A stretch of 64,000 nt of DNA from assembly GCA_015233565.1 (NCBI GenBank), contig JADFXM010000008.1:1-64000 (forward strand), in the 5' to 3' direction. Below the pieces are notes generated by a model. That model did no database searches. It saw nothing but the letters and a program-made list of their open reading frames with translations, and was not told where the DNA came from. Source of the DNA: Candidatus Rifleibacteriota bacterium (GTDB lineage: Bacteria; Muiribacteriota; Ozemobacteria; Ozemobacterales; Ozemobacteraceae). Of the stretch, positions 1-8,696 are shown one piece after another. Position 1 is the stretch's first letter. The number at the start of each line of letters is the position of its first letter. A program made the translations under genes and the position numbers.

Positions 1-355
1 AGCAATTGGCCCATTTGGTGACTCCTTTGTTTTTGAACGGAATGAATGAGTCACCATTGTGCCATCTTTTAGCAAAATTGGGTACTTTAATTTTCGGGAT
101 AATTACTAATTTTGCAAGAACCTCTTTTTTCTCTTTTTTTTCTTTTTCAGTTTTCTTACCGAGTAAGCGATTAATTCTAGCCAAAGCGGCTTCTTTTTCA
201 CGAGAGGTTCGCTTGAGACTCTTCAACTGCCCAATTAAAGTCAAGATAATCTGTTTATGACGGTCATCCAGAGAACTATTCTCGACAGCTTTAATAAGCT
301 CGGGAATTTCATCTGTGGAGACTTCTAAAACATCTGCTTCTTTTGGACGACTCAT
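1..355 (-). CDS. tnpC: IS66-family transposase TnpC, N-terminal part (cut by window edge)
   Basis: This reading frame opens with ATG at 355-353 on the minus strand and is still open at base 1, so only about 118 N-terminal residues are visible. They begin MSRPKEADVLEV and contain a helical stretch (ILTLIGQLKSLKRTSREKEA) ending in RINRLLGKK. This is the leucine-zipper-like N-terminus usual for the large IS66 transposase, which cuts and joins the element ends. The catalytic DDE domain lies outside the window. The tnpB and tnpA genes lie just upstream on the same strand, in normal IS66 order. The assignment rests on the N-terminal pattern plus these neighbours; whether the transposase is intact cannot be judged. 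Confidence 0.8.
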   Translation of the reverse strand, partial: MSRPKEADVLEVSTDEIPELIKAVENSSLDDRHKQIILTLIGQLKSLKRTSREKEAALARINRLLGKKTEKEKKEKKEVLAKLVIIPKIKVPNFAKRWHNGDSFIPFKNKGVTKWANC

Positions 356-404
356 GGCCCTATTATAAACCATCTAAAAGTAAGGTACAAGAGGGCTTTC
401 GCAA

Positions 405-746
405 CTAAATTATTTTTTTCCAGTCGTCGGGAATTTTGCAATTCCCAGGATGGCCATTATAAAGCAAGATCTGTAATTGTGGCGCGGTCAAAATACCATC
501 GCCTGAAGGCCAAAACTTTATTTTCCCTTCTGAGAACCTTTTTTGACAAAGCCAAAACCCCTGGCCGTCATAGATCAATATTTTGAAGCTATTTCGCCGT
601 CGATTAATAAAAATGAATAAGCTGCCATTGGTTGGATCCTGTTTCATTTTTAATCGACAGATTGCCTTAATTCCATCAATTCCATTCCTGAAATCGATTG
701 GTTCCACAAACTGGAAGATGCGCATATGTGGCGTGATTTGAATCAT
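405..746 (-). CDS. tnpB: IS66-family accessory protein TnpB
   Basis: This is a 113-residue protein of the IS66 Orf2 (TnpB) family, which is needed for transposition although its biochemical role is unclear. The family start MIQITPHMRIFQFVEPIDFRNGIDG and the later GSLFIFINRRRN and YDGQGFWLCQKRF segments are characteristic, and the length is normal for the family. It overlaps the upstream tnpA stop by four bases (ATGA), implying translational coupling, and tnpC follows about 50 bases downstream. The gene looks complete. Confidence 0.9.
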   Translation of the reverse strand: MIQITPHMRIFQFVEPIDFRNGIDGIKAICRLKMKQDPTNGSLFIFINRRRNSFKILIYDGQGFWLCQKRFSEGKIKFWPSGDGILTAPQLQILLYNGHPGNCKIPDDWKKII

Positions 747-1123
747 AATTTCAAAAAGGCCTTAATGATCTCGGAACAATTCTGTGAAAAGATCCGAAGA
801 ACTGTTCCCTGATTCGTAACGATTTCAGCAATTGGAGTAACATTTTGCGGAGATGGGGCTGGCAATTCCAGTTCAACAAATTTGTCAGTTTTGGATACGG
901 AATTTGAAGCTCGAGATTTCAATTCAGTAAAACCAAGACTCAACTCTCTACTGATCCTGTTGATGGAAAAATATGGAATTAGTGAAACGGCAGCGGACCA
1001 CAATTCTTCGGGAATTTTATGTGATCGAGATTCAGCGTTCCGCCATTCAGAAAATTTTTCCTTAATCTGTTCGAGCGAATGTTGGGGATTACTGTCCATA
1101 GAAACCGGATGTGAAGAAGGCAT
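743..1123 (-). CDS. tnpA: IS66-family TnpA-like protein
   Basis: This is a 126-residue protein occupying the first-gene position of an IS66 element. ATG at 1123 is chosen because a GGAGG box lies eight bases upstream; a TTG 15 bases further out also opens the frame. The segment SHKIPEELWSAAVSLIPYFSINRISRELSLGFTELK is a helix-turn-helix-like arrangement seen in IS66 Orf1 proteins, and the C-terminus holds LRIFSQNCSEIIKAFLK. It overlaps tnpB by four bases. The outer inverted repeat of the element could not be placed upstream. Confidence 0.8.
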   Translation of the reverse strand: MPSSHPVSMDSNPQHSLEQIKEKFSEWRNAESRSHKIPEELWSAAVSLIPYFSINRISRELSLGFTELKSRASNSVSKTDKFVELELPAPSPQNVTPIAEIVTNQGTVLRIFSQNCSEIIKAFLKL

Positions 1124-1348
1124 AGAAAATTCCTCCAAAAAAAAGTTTGAACGAATTTTATTCCGTTTTTTCGGAAATTTTTAGCACTTTTGCCGAAAGG
1201 ACACCCACCAGGAAAGAAACCGTATCCCATTCCAGGGCCAAAGTTTCGCGGCAGGTTGAGCAGACAACAAAGACATTATTGGTCATACTTTATTCCTCAG
1301 CATTCTCGATATAGCTCACCGAGAATCACTACTACCAAACTCTCAATA
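1124..1348. other. IS66 right flank, no gene seen
   Basis: This stretch between tnpA and the first short repeat should contain the IS66 terminal inverted repeat, but without the other end in the window I cannot mark it. The short frames here have no ribosome binding site or family resemblance and are judged spurious. Confidence 0.4.
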
Positions 1349-1450
1349 ATATCAATTTCAATTAGTTCGTTCATCTGACCTATTTTGTGCTTCAGGTCTG
1401 GGTAAATAGGAGTTGGGTCTGACAGAAATGAATGCTTCAACCATCCAGTA

Positions 1451-1656
1451 ATACCATTCATAATTAGTTCGTAGGTTTCAATCTTCTTGGCTGCTGAAGA
1501 AATTTTCCGACAACGTTAGGAGTCAAAGGCGATGAAGCAACCTTATTCGAAAAAAATTGAATCTTCAGAAAAACGTCCAACGCTTTCCAATGATTTTATG
1601 GAAAATCTTTTTTTGGAGGATTAAATCATACCTACGGATTAATAATAATTGATATA
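1451..1656. mobile_element. Nested insertion inside repeat family 2
   Basis: The other copies read CAGTAAGGGCTCC across this site, whereas this one has CAGTA, then about 206 bases, then AGGGCTCC. The inserted segment starts ATACCATTCATAATTAG and ends AATTGATAT, so its own ends resemble the termini of the host repeat. A small non-autonomous element inserted into a relative fits this best. It carries the small frame at 1532-1624. Confidence 0.6.
1532..1624 (+). CDS. Small open frame inside nested insertion (30 aa, unknown)
   Basis: ATG at 1532 has an AGGAG box about eight bases upstream, and the frame runs 30 codons to TAA. The product begins MKQPYSKKIESSEKRPTLS and ends with an acidic NLFLED. 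I do not recognise it. It could be the leftover N-terminus of a transposase from the parent of the insertion, or chance. No homologue is visible in the window. Confidence 0.25.
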   Translation: MKQPYSKKIESSEKRPTLSNDFMENLFLED

Positions 1657-1777
1657 AGGGCTCCTTATTTTCGTGAAAGTTACGTGTTTTCTTGGAAAAT
1701 ATACCGATCCAACTTCATTTTGATCAAATCAATGTTCTTGAGGTGATGCACATATTTTTTGGGATTGGTATTAGAGA

Positions 1778-1897
1778 CTGTCGAAAAATCCCCTAAAATT
1801 CGTTTTTTTGTGTACCCACCCAATTTTTTGCCCCGCTTTCTTGCATCAACACCTGGTCACTTTGTACCGAATAAAATGTACCGAGATTTTTCGACAG
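1778..1897 (+). repeat. Repeat family 1, copy a (120-bp element with inverted ends)
   Basis: The unit begins CTGTCGAAAAATC and ends GATTTTTCGACAG, a 13-base perfect inverted repeat. Between them are shared blocks TGTACCCACCCA, GCCCCGCTTTC and GTACCGAATAAAATGTACC. Other copies lie at 4294, 4426, 6573, 6704 and 6836. It directly follows repeat family 2 copy a. Confidence 0.8.
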
Positions 1898-2097
1898 CTT
1901 CATGAGCTATGGTCGGATTTGAAAATTCGAAAAAGGGAGGGAAGATTAATCTACCAGAGGCTCAGGGACCTCAAAAATATTTTTTCCTTATGATGGTTCT
2001 CTACCTCTTCATTTGGGATTACTTACATTTTAAAGGATATGATAATGCCGGATGTTGGTGGCGTCAAACTTTGAGGGAGCTTGTCGGAGCACACCCT

Positions 2098-2757
2098 TCA
2101 GTTTTTTTTGTGTTTTTTGGGAAAGGCAATGATGTGAAGACCCTCCATGGGAATATCAAAGGATTTGGAGTCGAACCACATGGAATCAAACCTCTCCGCA
2201 TTAAAGCTTGTGAATCCGTTTTTTTTACCATCATATATATCATAGGGGTCAGCAAAGAAAATTTCATCATCTCTGGTATCTTTGGTCCCCTTGTCATCAT
2301 ACCCCGCCAGAACCACCCAGTGGCCGCCCCAATCAACCCATTCTAGCAGAATGGGAATTCCCTGGTTAATATATTCCCTCAGGAGATCCAATCTGCTGCC
2401 GTCTTTTTTGGTATTCTGACGCCACTCAGCATCAAATCCATTTTTGTTAAGCCACGCAGTAATTGATGCTGGATGTGTTCCTGTGGGAAGAGTTCCCATT
2501 TCCTCGGCAATTTTCTTACCATCCCCTTTAACTCCATAGTAGTTCAACAAAGTCAATATGGATGCGGGACCGCAGGTAAAATCATTCCATTGTTGAAAAC
2601 CCTTGATTTTTAGCATTTTTTTCGTGGATGAAGGTTTTTCCTTGGCTTGCAGAAAGTCAGAAAAAGAAAAGGGAAACAAAAAGAAAAACAAGAAAATTCC
2701 GACGAAATTCCTCGAAAAAGAAAAAGAATTTTTAACACTTTTGTTATTTACTTTCAT
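2098..2757 (-). CDS. Exported papain-like (peptidase C39-type) protein
   Basis: This is a 219-residue protein with a hydrophobic N-terminal export segment (about residues 18-38) followed by a small papain-fold domain. The cysteine motif NDFTCGPAS puts the predicted nucleophile at Cys62, GGHWVVLAGYD gives His146, and FFADPYD gives Asp170, a complete Cys-His-Asp triad. The layout matches C39-like and related bacterial cysteine peptidases such as those that process or degrade peptides outside the cytoplasm. The start is ATG at 2757, with AGGA six bases upstream. No transporter gene is adjacent, so a bacteriocin-export role is not suggested. The substrate is unknown. Confidence 0.75.
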   Translation of the reverse strand: MKVNNKSVKNSFSFSRNFVGIFLFFFLFPFSFSDFLQAKEKPSSTKKMLKIKGFQQWNDFTCGPASILTLLNYYGVKGDGKKIAEEMGTLPTGTHPASITAWLNKNGFDAEWRQNTKKDGSRLDLLREYINQGIPILLEWVDWGGHWVVLAGYDDKGTKDTRDDEIFFADPYDIYDGKKNGFTSFNAERFDSMWFDSKSFDIPMEGLHIIAFPKKHKKN

Positions 2758-2866
2758 AACAATCCTGTTTAAAAAGAAATGATTATTAACCTATGGTTAT
2801 CAGTATCCTTTAATAAGATTGGTAATACGCCGTTACTACGGAAGATTTAAATTCCTCCGGTTAATT

Positions 2867-4174
2867 CTAAATTTTGTTGTTTTTCAAATATTCCAGTAAA
2901 AGTAGGGACATCGCGCGTGTGCTAGCAGCAAGGCATGTTTCGTCAACATCAAAATCTGATGTGTGAATTGCAGAGTTTATGTTTTTTTTCATATTAGCTA
3001 TTCCGATGAAGAAGAACAGTCCTGGAATTACTTTCTGATATTTAGAAAAGTCCTCTGCGCCTGTATGTGGCTTAATAGTGAATAAATTTTCAGAACTTAT
3101 GATTTTCTTCAAAAGAGGAAGAATTTCTTCAGCGAGTTTTGGATCGTTAAACGTAACTGGATAGTCCTTGTTGATTTTGACGGAACATGAGGCTCCAAAA
3201 GCTGAACAAACTCCTTCAACTGTTTGACGAACAAGTCCAGGGACTTCTTTGCGGATTTTCTCACTCAAAGTTCTAATAGTCCCTGTCATTTCTACTTTTT
3301 CAGGAATAATATTGGATCGTGTTCCACCCTGAATTTTTCCAATTGTTAGAACAAATCCTTCTCTTGGATCAATTCGCCGACTTCGTATTACCTGAAGTGC
3401 GTTTATTACATTTGCCGAAACAACTATTGAATCAATTCCGTCATGAGGTTTTGCTCCGTGAGCACTTTTCCCTAAAATCTCGATATACAGGTCATCAGAT
3501 GAGGCCATTGTCGGTCCAGAAATAAGGCATATTTTGCCAACAGGAATTTCCGATTCAACATGGCAACCAAAAATTGCTTTCGGTCGTGGATTTTCAAGTG
3601 CCCCTTCCTTAATCATTTGACCAGCTCCACCCTCTTCTCCGTCTGGAGCACCTTCTTCAGCCGGTTGAAAGATAAATTTAACAGTCCCTGTAATCTGATC
3701 TTTAATTTTGCTGAGAGTTTCGGCAATTCCAAGGGCAATTGAAACGTGAACATCGTGGCCACAGGCATGCATTACACCAGGGTTTCTCGATTTATACGGA
3801 ACGGATCTTGTTTCCTGGATAGGTAATGCGTCCATGTCTGCTCGGTAAGCAACAACAGGCCCGGGTTTTCCCCCCCTTAAAATAGCCACAATACCAGTAC
3901 TTGCAACTCCAGTTTTTACTTCATCAAAACCAAGGGTGCGAAGTTTCTCGGCTATTACCTTGGATGTTCGACTTTCGCGGTTGGAAAGCTCAGGATTCAT
4001 GTGCAAATCCCGACGAAACTCGATAATAGAGGGTTCTATTTGACTGACAAATTTCGAAACGATCTGCTCAGTTGCTACATAATCATTAGATTGAGCCATC
4101 AAAACAGCTGTACATAAAAAACATCCGATAGCAAAATTCATTCTGAAAATATTTTTCATATTACCTTGACTCAA
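2867..4174 (-). CDS. M20-family amidohydrolase / metallopeptidase, exported
   Basis: This is a 435-residue M20D-type amidohydrolase, the family of hippurate hydrolases, N-acyl-amino-acid hydrolases and carboxypeptidases that use two zinc ions. Metal-site motifs are RADMDALP (111-118), MHACGHDVH (135-143), PAEEG (171-175) and the late HTGAEDF. The dimerisation/lid domain is inserted in the middle as usual. An N-terminal hydrophobic segment (about 8-27) suggests export or membrane anchoring. The frame opens with TTG at 4174; ATG at 4159 with AAGG just upstream is an equally good start. The exact substrate cannot be read from sequence. Confidence 0.9.
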   Translation of the reverse strand: MSQGNMKNIFRMNFAIGCFLCTAVLMAQSNDYVATEQIVSKFVSQIEPSIIEFRRDLHMNPELSNRESRTSKVIAEKLRTLGFDEVKTGVASTGIVAILRGGKPGPVVAYRADMDALPIQETRSVPYKSRNPGVMHACGHDVHVSIALGIAETLSKIKDQITGTVKFIFQPAEEGAPDGEEGGAGQMIKEGALENPRPKAIFGCHVESEIPVGKICLISGPTMASSDDLYIEILGKSAHGAKPHDGIDSIVVSANVINALQVIRSRRIDPREGFVLTIGKIQGGTRSNIIPEKVEMTGTIRTLSEKIRKEVPGLVRQTVEGVCSAFGASCSVKINKDYPVTFNDPKLAEEILPLLKKIISSENLFTIKPHTGAEDFSKYQKVIPGLFFFIGIANMKKNINSAIHTSDFDVDETCLAASTRAMSLLLLEYLKNNKI

Positions 4175-4293
4175 TAGGAAATTGCTTCTCCTTCATCAAG
4201 TTAGCATGCTCGATATCGAATGTCAAATGTGGATTTTTTGCTGAAATATTGGCGAAAATTGAGAAGTTCTGGTGATAAACTTCGCGTTAGAAA

Positions 4294-4413
4294 TTGTCGG
4301 AAAATCTCGGTACATTTTGTTCGGTACAAAACGACCCGCTGTTGATGCTAGAAAGCGAGGCGAAAAATTGGGTGGGTACATTAAAATATGAAAATTTGGG
4401 TATTTTTCGACAG
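4294..4413 (-). repeat. Repeat family 1, copy b
   Basis: This is a 120-base copy on the opposite strand to copy a, running from TTGTCGGAAAATCTCGG to TATTTTTCGACAG. It shares the blocks GTACATTTTGTTCGGTACAAA and GGGTGGGTAC. Copy c follows head-to-tail 132 bases later. Confidence 0.8.
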
Positions 4414-4425
4414 TCTCGTAAGAAG

Positions 4426-4511
4426 TTGTCGAAAAATCTCGGTACATTTTATTTAGTACAAAGGGGCTTATTGATGATGCGAAGAAGGGGGGGGGATTGG
4501 ATTGTACATAT
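4426..4511 (-). repeat. Repeat family 1, copy c (3' truncated)
   Basis: It starts TTGTCGAAAAATCTCGGTAC and stays aligned to copy b as far as the TGTACAT block, then loses the far inverted end. The 132-base offset from copy b equals the spacing in the 6573-6956 array. The rest of the 4175-4634 gap holds nothing else I can identify. Confidence 0.7.
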
Positions 4512-4634
4512 TATTTAAAAATAGGGAAATAGACGAAATCTACATCATTCTTTAGAAACCAAATACCGATAGTTATATTGTTTTGTTTTTTGAAACCAAA
4601 ATTGTTTAGGTAATTTTTTGAAGGTTAGGCTTTT

Positions 4635-6122
4635 ATGGATAAAAAGAAGCTCTCGGGTTTGTTTTCTTTGTGTCTGGTTCTTCTTCTTAATACCACTTCT
4701 GGATGGAGCGACCAGGATTCAGGAAAAACCTTAGAGTGTGTGTTGGAAAGCCGTGCTACAAAAAATGTTCAGGATTCCATAAAAAATTTTCAGGGAGCTG
4801 CTGAACAAGCTGAAAATACCGGTCAAAAAGCTGCGATAATGTCAGATTTTGCTGCCTTCCTTATCGCAAACAAAGAATGGAAAAAGTCTATAGAGGTTTG
4901 TGAAGTGATTCTGAAAATAGGGTCGCCTTTGGATCGTGCAGGCGCCTATTATGGAATGGCTCAAGCCTATTTGATGATTAATGAGCTTGATAAGGCAAAG
5001 ACGGTTTGCAAAAAACTCAGAGGAAATTGCTATGGAAATACCATGGAAGAGTTTGCTAATAATATGAAGGAAATTTCTCCAACAAGCATTCACGGCAAGC
5101 TGGCAGAGCTTTTAGCTGATACAGATATTATAATTACAGAAAGCGCCTCGGATACAATTCCTTTTAACAGGATAGAAGAAACCAAGGTGTCTGGTGCACC
5201 AGGAAAGAAAAGCGATGAAGTTGCCTGGAAGGTTGGAATTAAAAAGGATGCAGGAGAACTCTTGGAGAATATTTCTTCCGGAAGTGCACAAAATAAGCTT
5301 TCGAAACCACCTTCAGTTGACAAGGAGTCTCCGGCAAATACAATTATTGCCACTGGGCCTGTAATGGTTTCTGTGGTAGAAGTCGCAAGTGCTACGGGGG
5401 AATTGGGAAATAAAACAAAAGAGCCTCGCTTATCCATTGGAAATAAAGGTTGGTCTAGTGAACTTTCCGGGAGCATTCTTTCCAACGGAATGAGCCTTGA
5501 TATGCATGATGGCACAAATCTTGGGAGGAAAACGGTAGTTGGCTTGAACGGAAGCTGGAAATTTTCGAAGGAGGAGCGACTGTGTTTCGATTATACCCGG
5601 TTCGAAAATTCCGGGAGCTTAACTCAAGCTGCTACATTTAATAGTCTACGGTATCTTTCGGGAGCTAATTTCAACTCTCGAACGAGCTTTTTTTCCCTTG
5701 GACTTTCTCGGTTTTTGTATGAATCAAAAAAAAGTATCTGGAAAGTCCTTTATGGAATGAATTTCAGTCGTATGTTGATAAACCTTTCTCAACAAACTGA
5801 TTCCGAGTACAAAGCTGGTAAGTTGGATGTGGATTTTTCGATACCATATTTGGGCATTGATACAAGCGCGAAATTATCAAGAAACGTGACTTTGAATGGT
5901 TTGGCGAAATTCTATGTTAATAAACTGGGGGAAACCGATACGCAATTAAAGGATTTTGATCTGTTGTTTTTGTTTGGTCGGGATTATTCAGAAATTCCTG
6001 CTGACATTGAGTGGTACGGTGTTCTGGGATATCGTTACTTCTTGCTTCATGGAAAATATGTTAACGATGTAGTTGAAGAAAGTTACTTTGGTCCAACATT
6101 TGGCTTAGAAAGCAGATTTTGA
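4635..6122 (+). CDS. Outer-membrane beta-barrel protein with helical-repeat N-terminus
   Basis: This is a 495-residue protein not assignable to a named family. An export signal covers about residues 1-25 (LFSLCLVLLLNTTSGWS). Residues 35-150 are alpha-helical with TPR-like spacing (AGAYYGMAQAYLMINELDKAKTVC), and 150-265 is a polar linker. From about 270 on, alternating hydrophobic/aromatic strands (VVGLNGSWKFSKEERLCFDY and similar) run to a C-terminal Phe, the usual signal for outer-membrane barrel assembly. It most likely sits in the outer membrane with the repeat domain in the periplasm. It stands alone between repeat-filled gaps. The barrel call is from residue pattern only. Confidence 0.65.
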   Translation: MDKKKLSGLFSLCLVLLLNTTSGWSDQDSGKTLECVLESRATKNVQDSIKNFQGAAEQAENTGQKAAIMSDFAAFLIANKEWKKSIEVCEVILKIGSPLDRAGAYYGMAQAYLMINELDKAKTVCKKLRGNCYGNTMEEFANNMKEISPTSIHGKLAELLADTDIIITESASDTIPFNRIEETKVSGAPGKKSDEVAWKVGIKKDAGELLENISSGSAQNKLSKPPSVDKESPANTIIATGPVMVSVVEVASATGELGNKTKEPRLSIGNKGWSSELSGSILSNGMSLDMHDGTNLGRKTVVGLNGSWKFSKEERLCFDYTRFENSGSLTQAATFNSLRYLSGANFNSRTSFFSLGLSRFLYESKKSIWKVLYGMNFSRMLINLSQQTDSEYKAGKLDVDFSIPYLGIDTSAKLSRNVTLNGLAKFYVNKLGETDTQLKDFDLLFLFGRDYSEIPADIEWYGVLGYRYFLLHGKYVNDVVEESYFGPTFGLESRF

Positions 6123-6217
6123 GTTGTTTCATCCGCAAGAATTTCGTGTTCAATCTTTGCCGCAGATTATGGCCCTGCAATCTCATGCCATCTTACGAGC
6201 TTAAACACAATTTAAGT

Positions 6218-6228
6218 GGGATTGGTAT
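6218..6228. repeat. Isolated repeat family 2 end abutting copy b
   Basis: GGGATTGGTAT here is the terminal sequence of repeat family 2 but has no element body to its left. Together with the ATACCAATCCC that begins copy b, it forms an end-to-end palindrome. A similar stray end lies near 8296 (GGGATTGGTATAATTC). Confidence 0.5.
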
Positions 6229-6229
6229 A

Positions 6230-6447
6230 ATACCAATCCCAAAAAAATATGTGCATCGTCCCAAGAACATTGATTTGATCAAAGTGAAGTGGGAACGGTA
6301 TATTTTCCAAGAAAACACGTAATTTTCGTGAAAAAAAGGAGCCCTTACTGGGTGGTTGGAGCATTCATTTCTGGCAAACCCAACTCCAATTTCCGCAGAC
6401 CTGAAGCACAAAATAGGTCGGATGAACGAACTAATTGAAATTGGTAT
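6230..6447 (-). repeat. Repeat family 2, copy b (218 bp, complete)
   Basis: It begins ATACCAATCCC and ends AAATTGGTAT. It is the reverse complement of copies a and c, including the internal blocks TTGATCAAAGTG, AAGAAAACACGT and GGAGCATTCATTTCTG. It is uninterrupted, so it defines the target for the nested insertion in copy a. Confidence 0.8.
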
Positions 6448-6572
6448 TATTCGAGATGAAATCTAAACTCGAACCCAGTATTTGATTGAGCAAGAGTGGT
6501 GATTTTAAAAAGATCCTTTCTCGCATTTTCATTGCAATGTTATTTTGTGAACCTTCTATTGTCTAACGAGTC

Positions 6573-6691
6573 TGTCGAAAAATACCTTGATTTCCATATT
6601 TTGATGTACCCGCCCAAATTTCCGCCCCGCTTTTACGCGTCAGAAGCGGGTCGTTTTGTACCCAAAAAAATGTACCGAGATTAATCGACAG
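6573..6691 (+). repeat. Repeat family 1, copy d
   Basis: This is a 119-base copy from CTGTCGAAAAATACC to GATTAATCGACAG, with the shared TGTACCCGCCCA and GCCCCGCTTT blocks. It is the first unit of a three-unit head-to-tail array; each unit is preceded by TCTAACGAG. Confidence 0.8.
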
Positions 6692-6703
6692 CCTCTAACG
6701 AGT

Positions 6704-6823
6704 CAGTCGAAAAATCCCCTAAGAATCACCTTTTTATGTACCTACCCATTTCTTTGCTCTGCTTTCTAGCATCAACAGTGAGCCACTTTGTACCGAATAA
6801 AATGTACCAAGATTAATCGACAA
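6704..6823 (+). repeat. Repeat family 1, copy e
   Basis: This is the second array unit, from CAGTCGAAAAATCCCC to GATTAATCGACAA, starting 131 bases after copy d. The core blocks TGTACCTACCCA and GTACCGAATAAAATGTACC are conserved. Confidence 0.8.
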
Positions 6824-6835
6824 CTTCTAACGAGA

Positions 6836-6956
6836 CTGTCGAAAAATCCCCTTAACTGGTTTAGCTTGGAGTTCTCAAAATTTTCAATTCTGTATTCATG
6901 CCTGTTTAGACGAATCATTTCTCTGGTACACCTTGCGATTTGAGATTTTTCAATAG
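6836..6956 (+). repeat. Repeat family 1, copy f (degenerate)
   Basis: This is the third array unit, 132 bases after copy e. Both ends are recognisable (CTGTCGAAAAATCCCC and GATTTTTCAATAG) but the centre has diverged. It abuts the stop codon of the minus-strand gene ending at 6960 and could act as its transcription terminator. Confidence 0.6.
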
Positions 6957-6959
6957 CTT

Positions 6960-7949
6960 TTAACGTGTTCGGGTGTTTTCTACCTGTAGAGCGAAGAAAG
7001 GTTTTCGGGAGGCAGGTGAAACTATCTTCACCAATGTGCCTTCAACTGTGCAGTGTGTGCCGTTTTCCAGTTTAACAGTGCAATTTAAAATCGGAAGTCC
7101 CATTGGCTTGGTCACATTTTTCGGAGGGATGTCTGTGCTGAGAAAACTTCCTGTTTGATTGGCGTCGGAATAGCTTCCGAAAAAGCCTTGGAGCCGGACA
7201 CGCATTCCGAGAAATCCACCTGGGTTGGCAATTGCGTCGTTCAAGGAAAGGTCTGCATAGGGTGTTGTCGGGTTTCCGATTTGTGAAGTGGTGTCTTGTC
7301 TGGGTGCTGCAATTTTTCCCGGGCAGGGAACTGGTTCTACAGGTTGAACGATTGGAACCTGCGGATTGGCCATTGGTTTTCCCCCGCAGGGAATGGGGTC
7401 GCCAGGTTTAACAACCGGAGTCTTCTGAATCGGCATTGGTTCTTCCTTGCGCGGGATTGCCATGAAACCGCTGCAGGGTGGATTTTCAACTGCACTATCA
7501 GTCTGAGTCTGTGGGGTGTTAGGTTGTGAAGGAAACGTTTCTTGTTTCATATTAACAGGCAATTCAGAAGGCTTTTTCTCGAGTGACTTCGAGGAGTCAA
7601 CAACATTTCCATCGCAAGGTGGGGGAGGAGTTTGGATTGCAGAAACTCCTTCTTTAGAAGGAGAAGAAGATTCCGAGGATTGAAGATTTTCTTGGGTGGT
7701 TCCTGAGTCCGGTTGATTGGCGTTGGCACTTGTTCTACCGGAAGTTTGTGTTAACCTTGGCCTGAAATCTTGGGCATTGAGCGCTGTAGTTTGTGCGTTC
7801 AGGGTGGCGCATGAAAGCGTTAGCAGAAAACAAACCGGAAGCGTTATTTCCACACGCAAAAATATTGCAAGAACTTCAAGGGACTTTTTCCGGGGGCGAA
7901 AACCCGGATAATTTGGATTTTTAGGCGAAACCGGTTGCAATAGTGTCAT
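6960..7949 (-). CDS. Exported Pro-rich protein with repeated PCxG motifs and C-terminal OB-like domain
   Basis: This is a 329-residue protein that I cannot assign to a named family. A hydrophobic segment at about residues 35-52 should direct export or anchoring. Residues 55-230 are low-complexity Ser/Thr/Gln/Pro with four spaced motifs of the type P-C-x-G (PPPPCDG, NPPCSGF, IPCGGKP, VPCPGKI). The C-terminal 100 residues (LNDAIANPGGFLGMRVRLQG onward) look like a small beta-barrel (OB-like) and resemble the repeats of the protein at 11291-11971. The start is ATG at 7949 with GGGGG six bases upstream. The isolated cysteines could cross-link or bind metal; this is inference only. Confidence 0.5.
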   Translation of the reverse strand: MTLLQPVSPKNPNYPGFRPRKKSLEVLAIFLRVEITLPVCFLLTLSCATLNAQTTALNAQDFRPRLTQTSGRTSANANQPDSGTTQENLQSSESSSPSKEGVSAIQTPPPPCDGNVVDSSKSLEKKPSELPVNMKQETFPSQPNTPQTQTDSAVENPPCSGFMAIPRKEEPMPIQKTPVVKPGDPIPCGGKPMANPQVPIVQPVEPVPCPGKIAAPRQDTTSQIGNPTTPYADLSLNDAIANPGGFLGMRVRLQGFFGSYSDANQTGSFLSTDIPPKNVTKPMGLPILNCTVKLENGTHCTVEGTLVKIVSPASRKPFFALQVENTRTR

Positions 7950-8696
7950 TATATCCCCCTTGCAAAAGAATTTCTTCGGGTGTCAGACTGGGTTGGTTGC
8001 TATTAAATGTTCGTTTGCTGTTCTTTTTCGGCGAAGAAAGGAACAGTTAAAAGAATATTACCTCCAACCAAGTTCCCAAAAAGAAGGTTACCAAAAAAAA
8101 ATTTTCTTTTTATATAAGTTTTCCCAGCAGATAATTTGATGATCAGTGTTTAAGTAAAATGACATTTAATAATTTTAACAACAGAACGTATAAGAATGCC
8201 TAATTAATGATATTACCAATAATTAAAAGTAATCGCGCCAATTTATAGGTTTGATCAAGCCTCTGGCTTTGTAAGCCGTCTAAAGAGTTACGTTATTATT
8301 TCGCGGGATTGGTATAATTCAAACTTTAATTCAACTAATTAATTATACACAAACCTTGAGAAATATAGCAACTTCAGAATTCCAATTCCCGAGGGTATAG
8401 TCTTTAGACCATTTTCCCAAAACCTGAAAACGTGAACTCGTTTGGATGAGATTCCTTCCTTAACATTTGGATTATTTGGTCTCAAAACAAAATTCGGGTT
8501 GAAAACTATTTTATCTCTACGGAATCGGCTTTTGAAGGTGAGCAATCGAAGAAAATGAAGCTTACGACAACAGGAATTCTGAACTTACAGTGTTCATCAA
8601 GAACTTAGCGGCAAGCAAGAAATTAGATTTACTGTGGCTCTCAAGCTTTTCAAGCAAAAAGGAGAGTGCCGATTCTGGATGAAATCAGGTCCTTTT
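7950..8696. other. Long intergenic region, one stray repeat end
   Basis: About 750 bases without a convincing gene. GGGATTGGTATAATTC near 8296 is a leftover end of repeat family 2. A 68-codon minus-strand frame at 8339-8545 lacks a ribosome binding site and any family resemblance and is not called. The remainder is AT-rich with nothing I can name. Confidence 0.5.

Larger units (their letters stand above)
1349..1771 (+). repeat. Repeat family 2, copy a (217-bp inverted-repeat element, interrupted)
   Basis: The copy begins ATATCAATTTCAATTAG and ends GGGATTGGTAT, matching the ends of the copies at 6230-6447 (opposite strand) and 47377-47593. The ends form an imperfect inverted repeat (ATACCAATTCC / GGGATTGGTAT), as in a miniature inverted-repeat element. 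It is interrupted at 1451-1656 by about 206 bases absent from the other copies; without that insert the length is about 217. Confidence 0.75.

Noticed and set aside
1909..2346. 145-codon plus-strand frame
   Set aside because: It runs antisense to the C39-like gene and begins inside a repeat; no ribosome binding site or protein pattern.
4223..4518. Open frames on both strands across repeat family 1
   Set aside because: They arise from the repeat sequence itself and do not stay open in the other copies.
8339..8545. 68-codon minus-strand frame
   Set aside because: No ribosome binding site, no recognisable pattern, lies in a decayed intergenic region.
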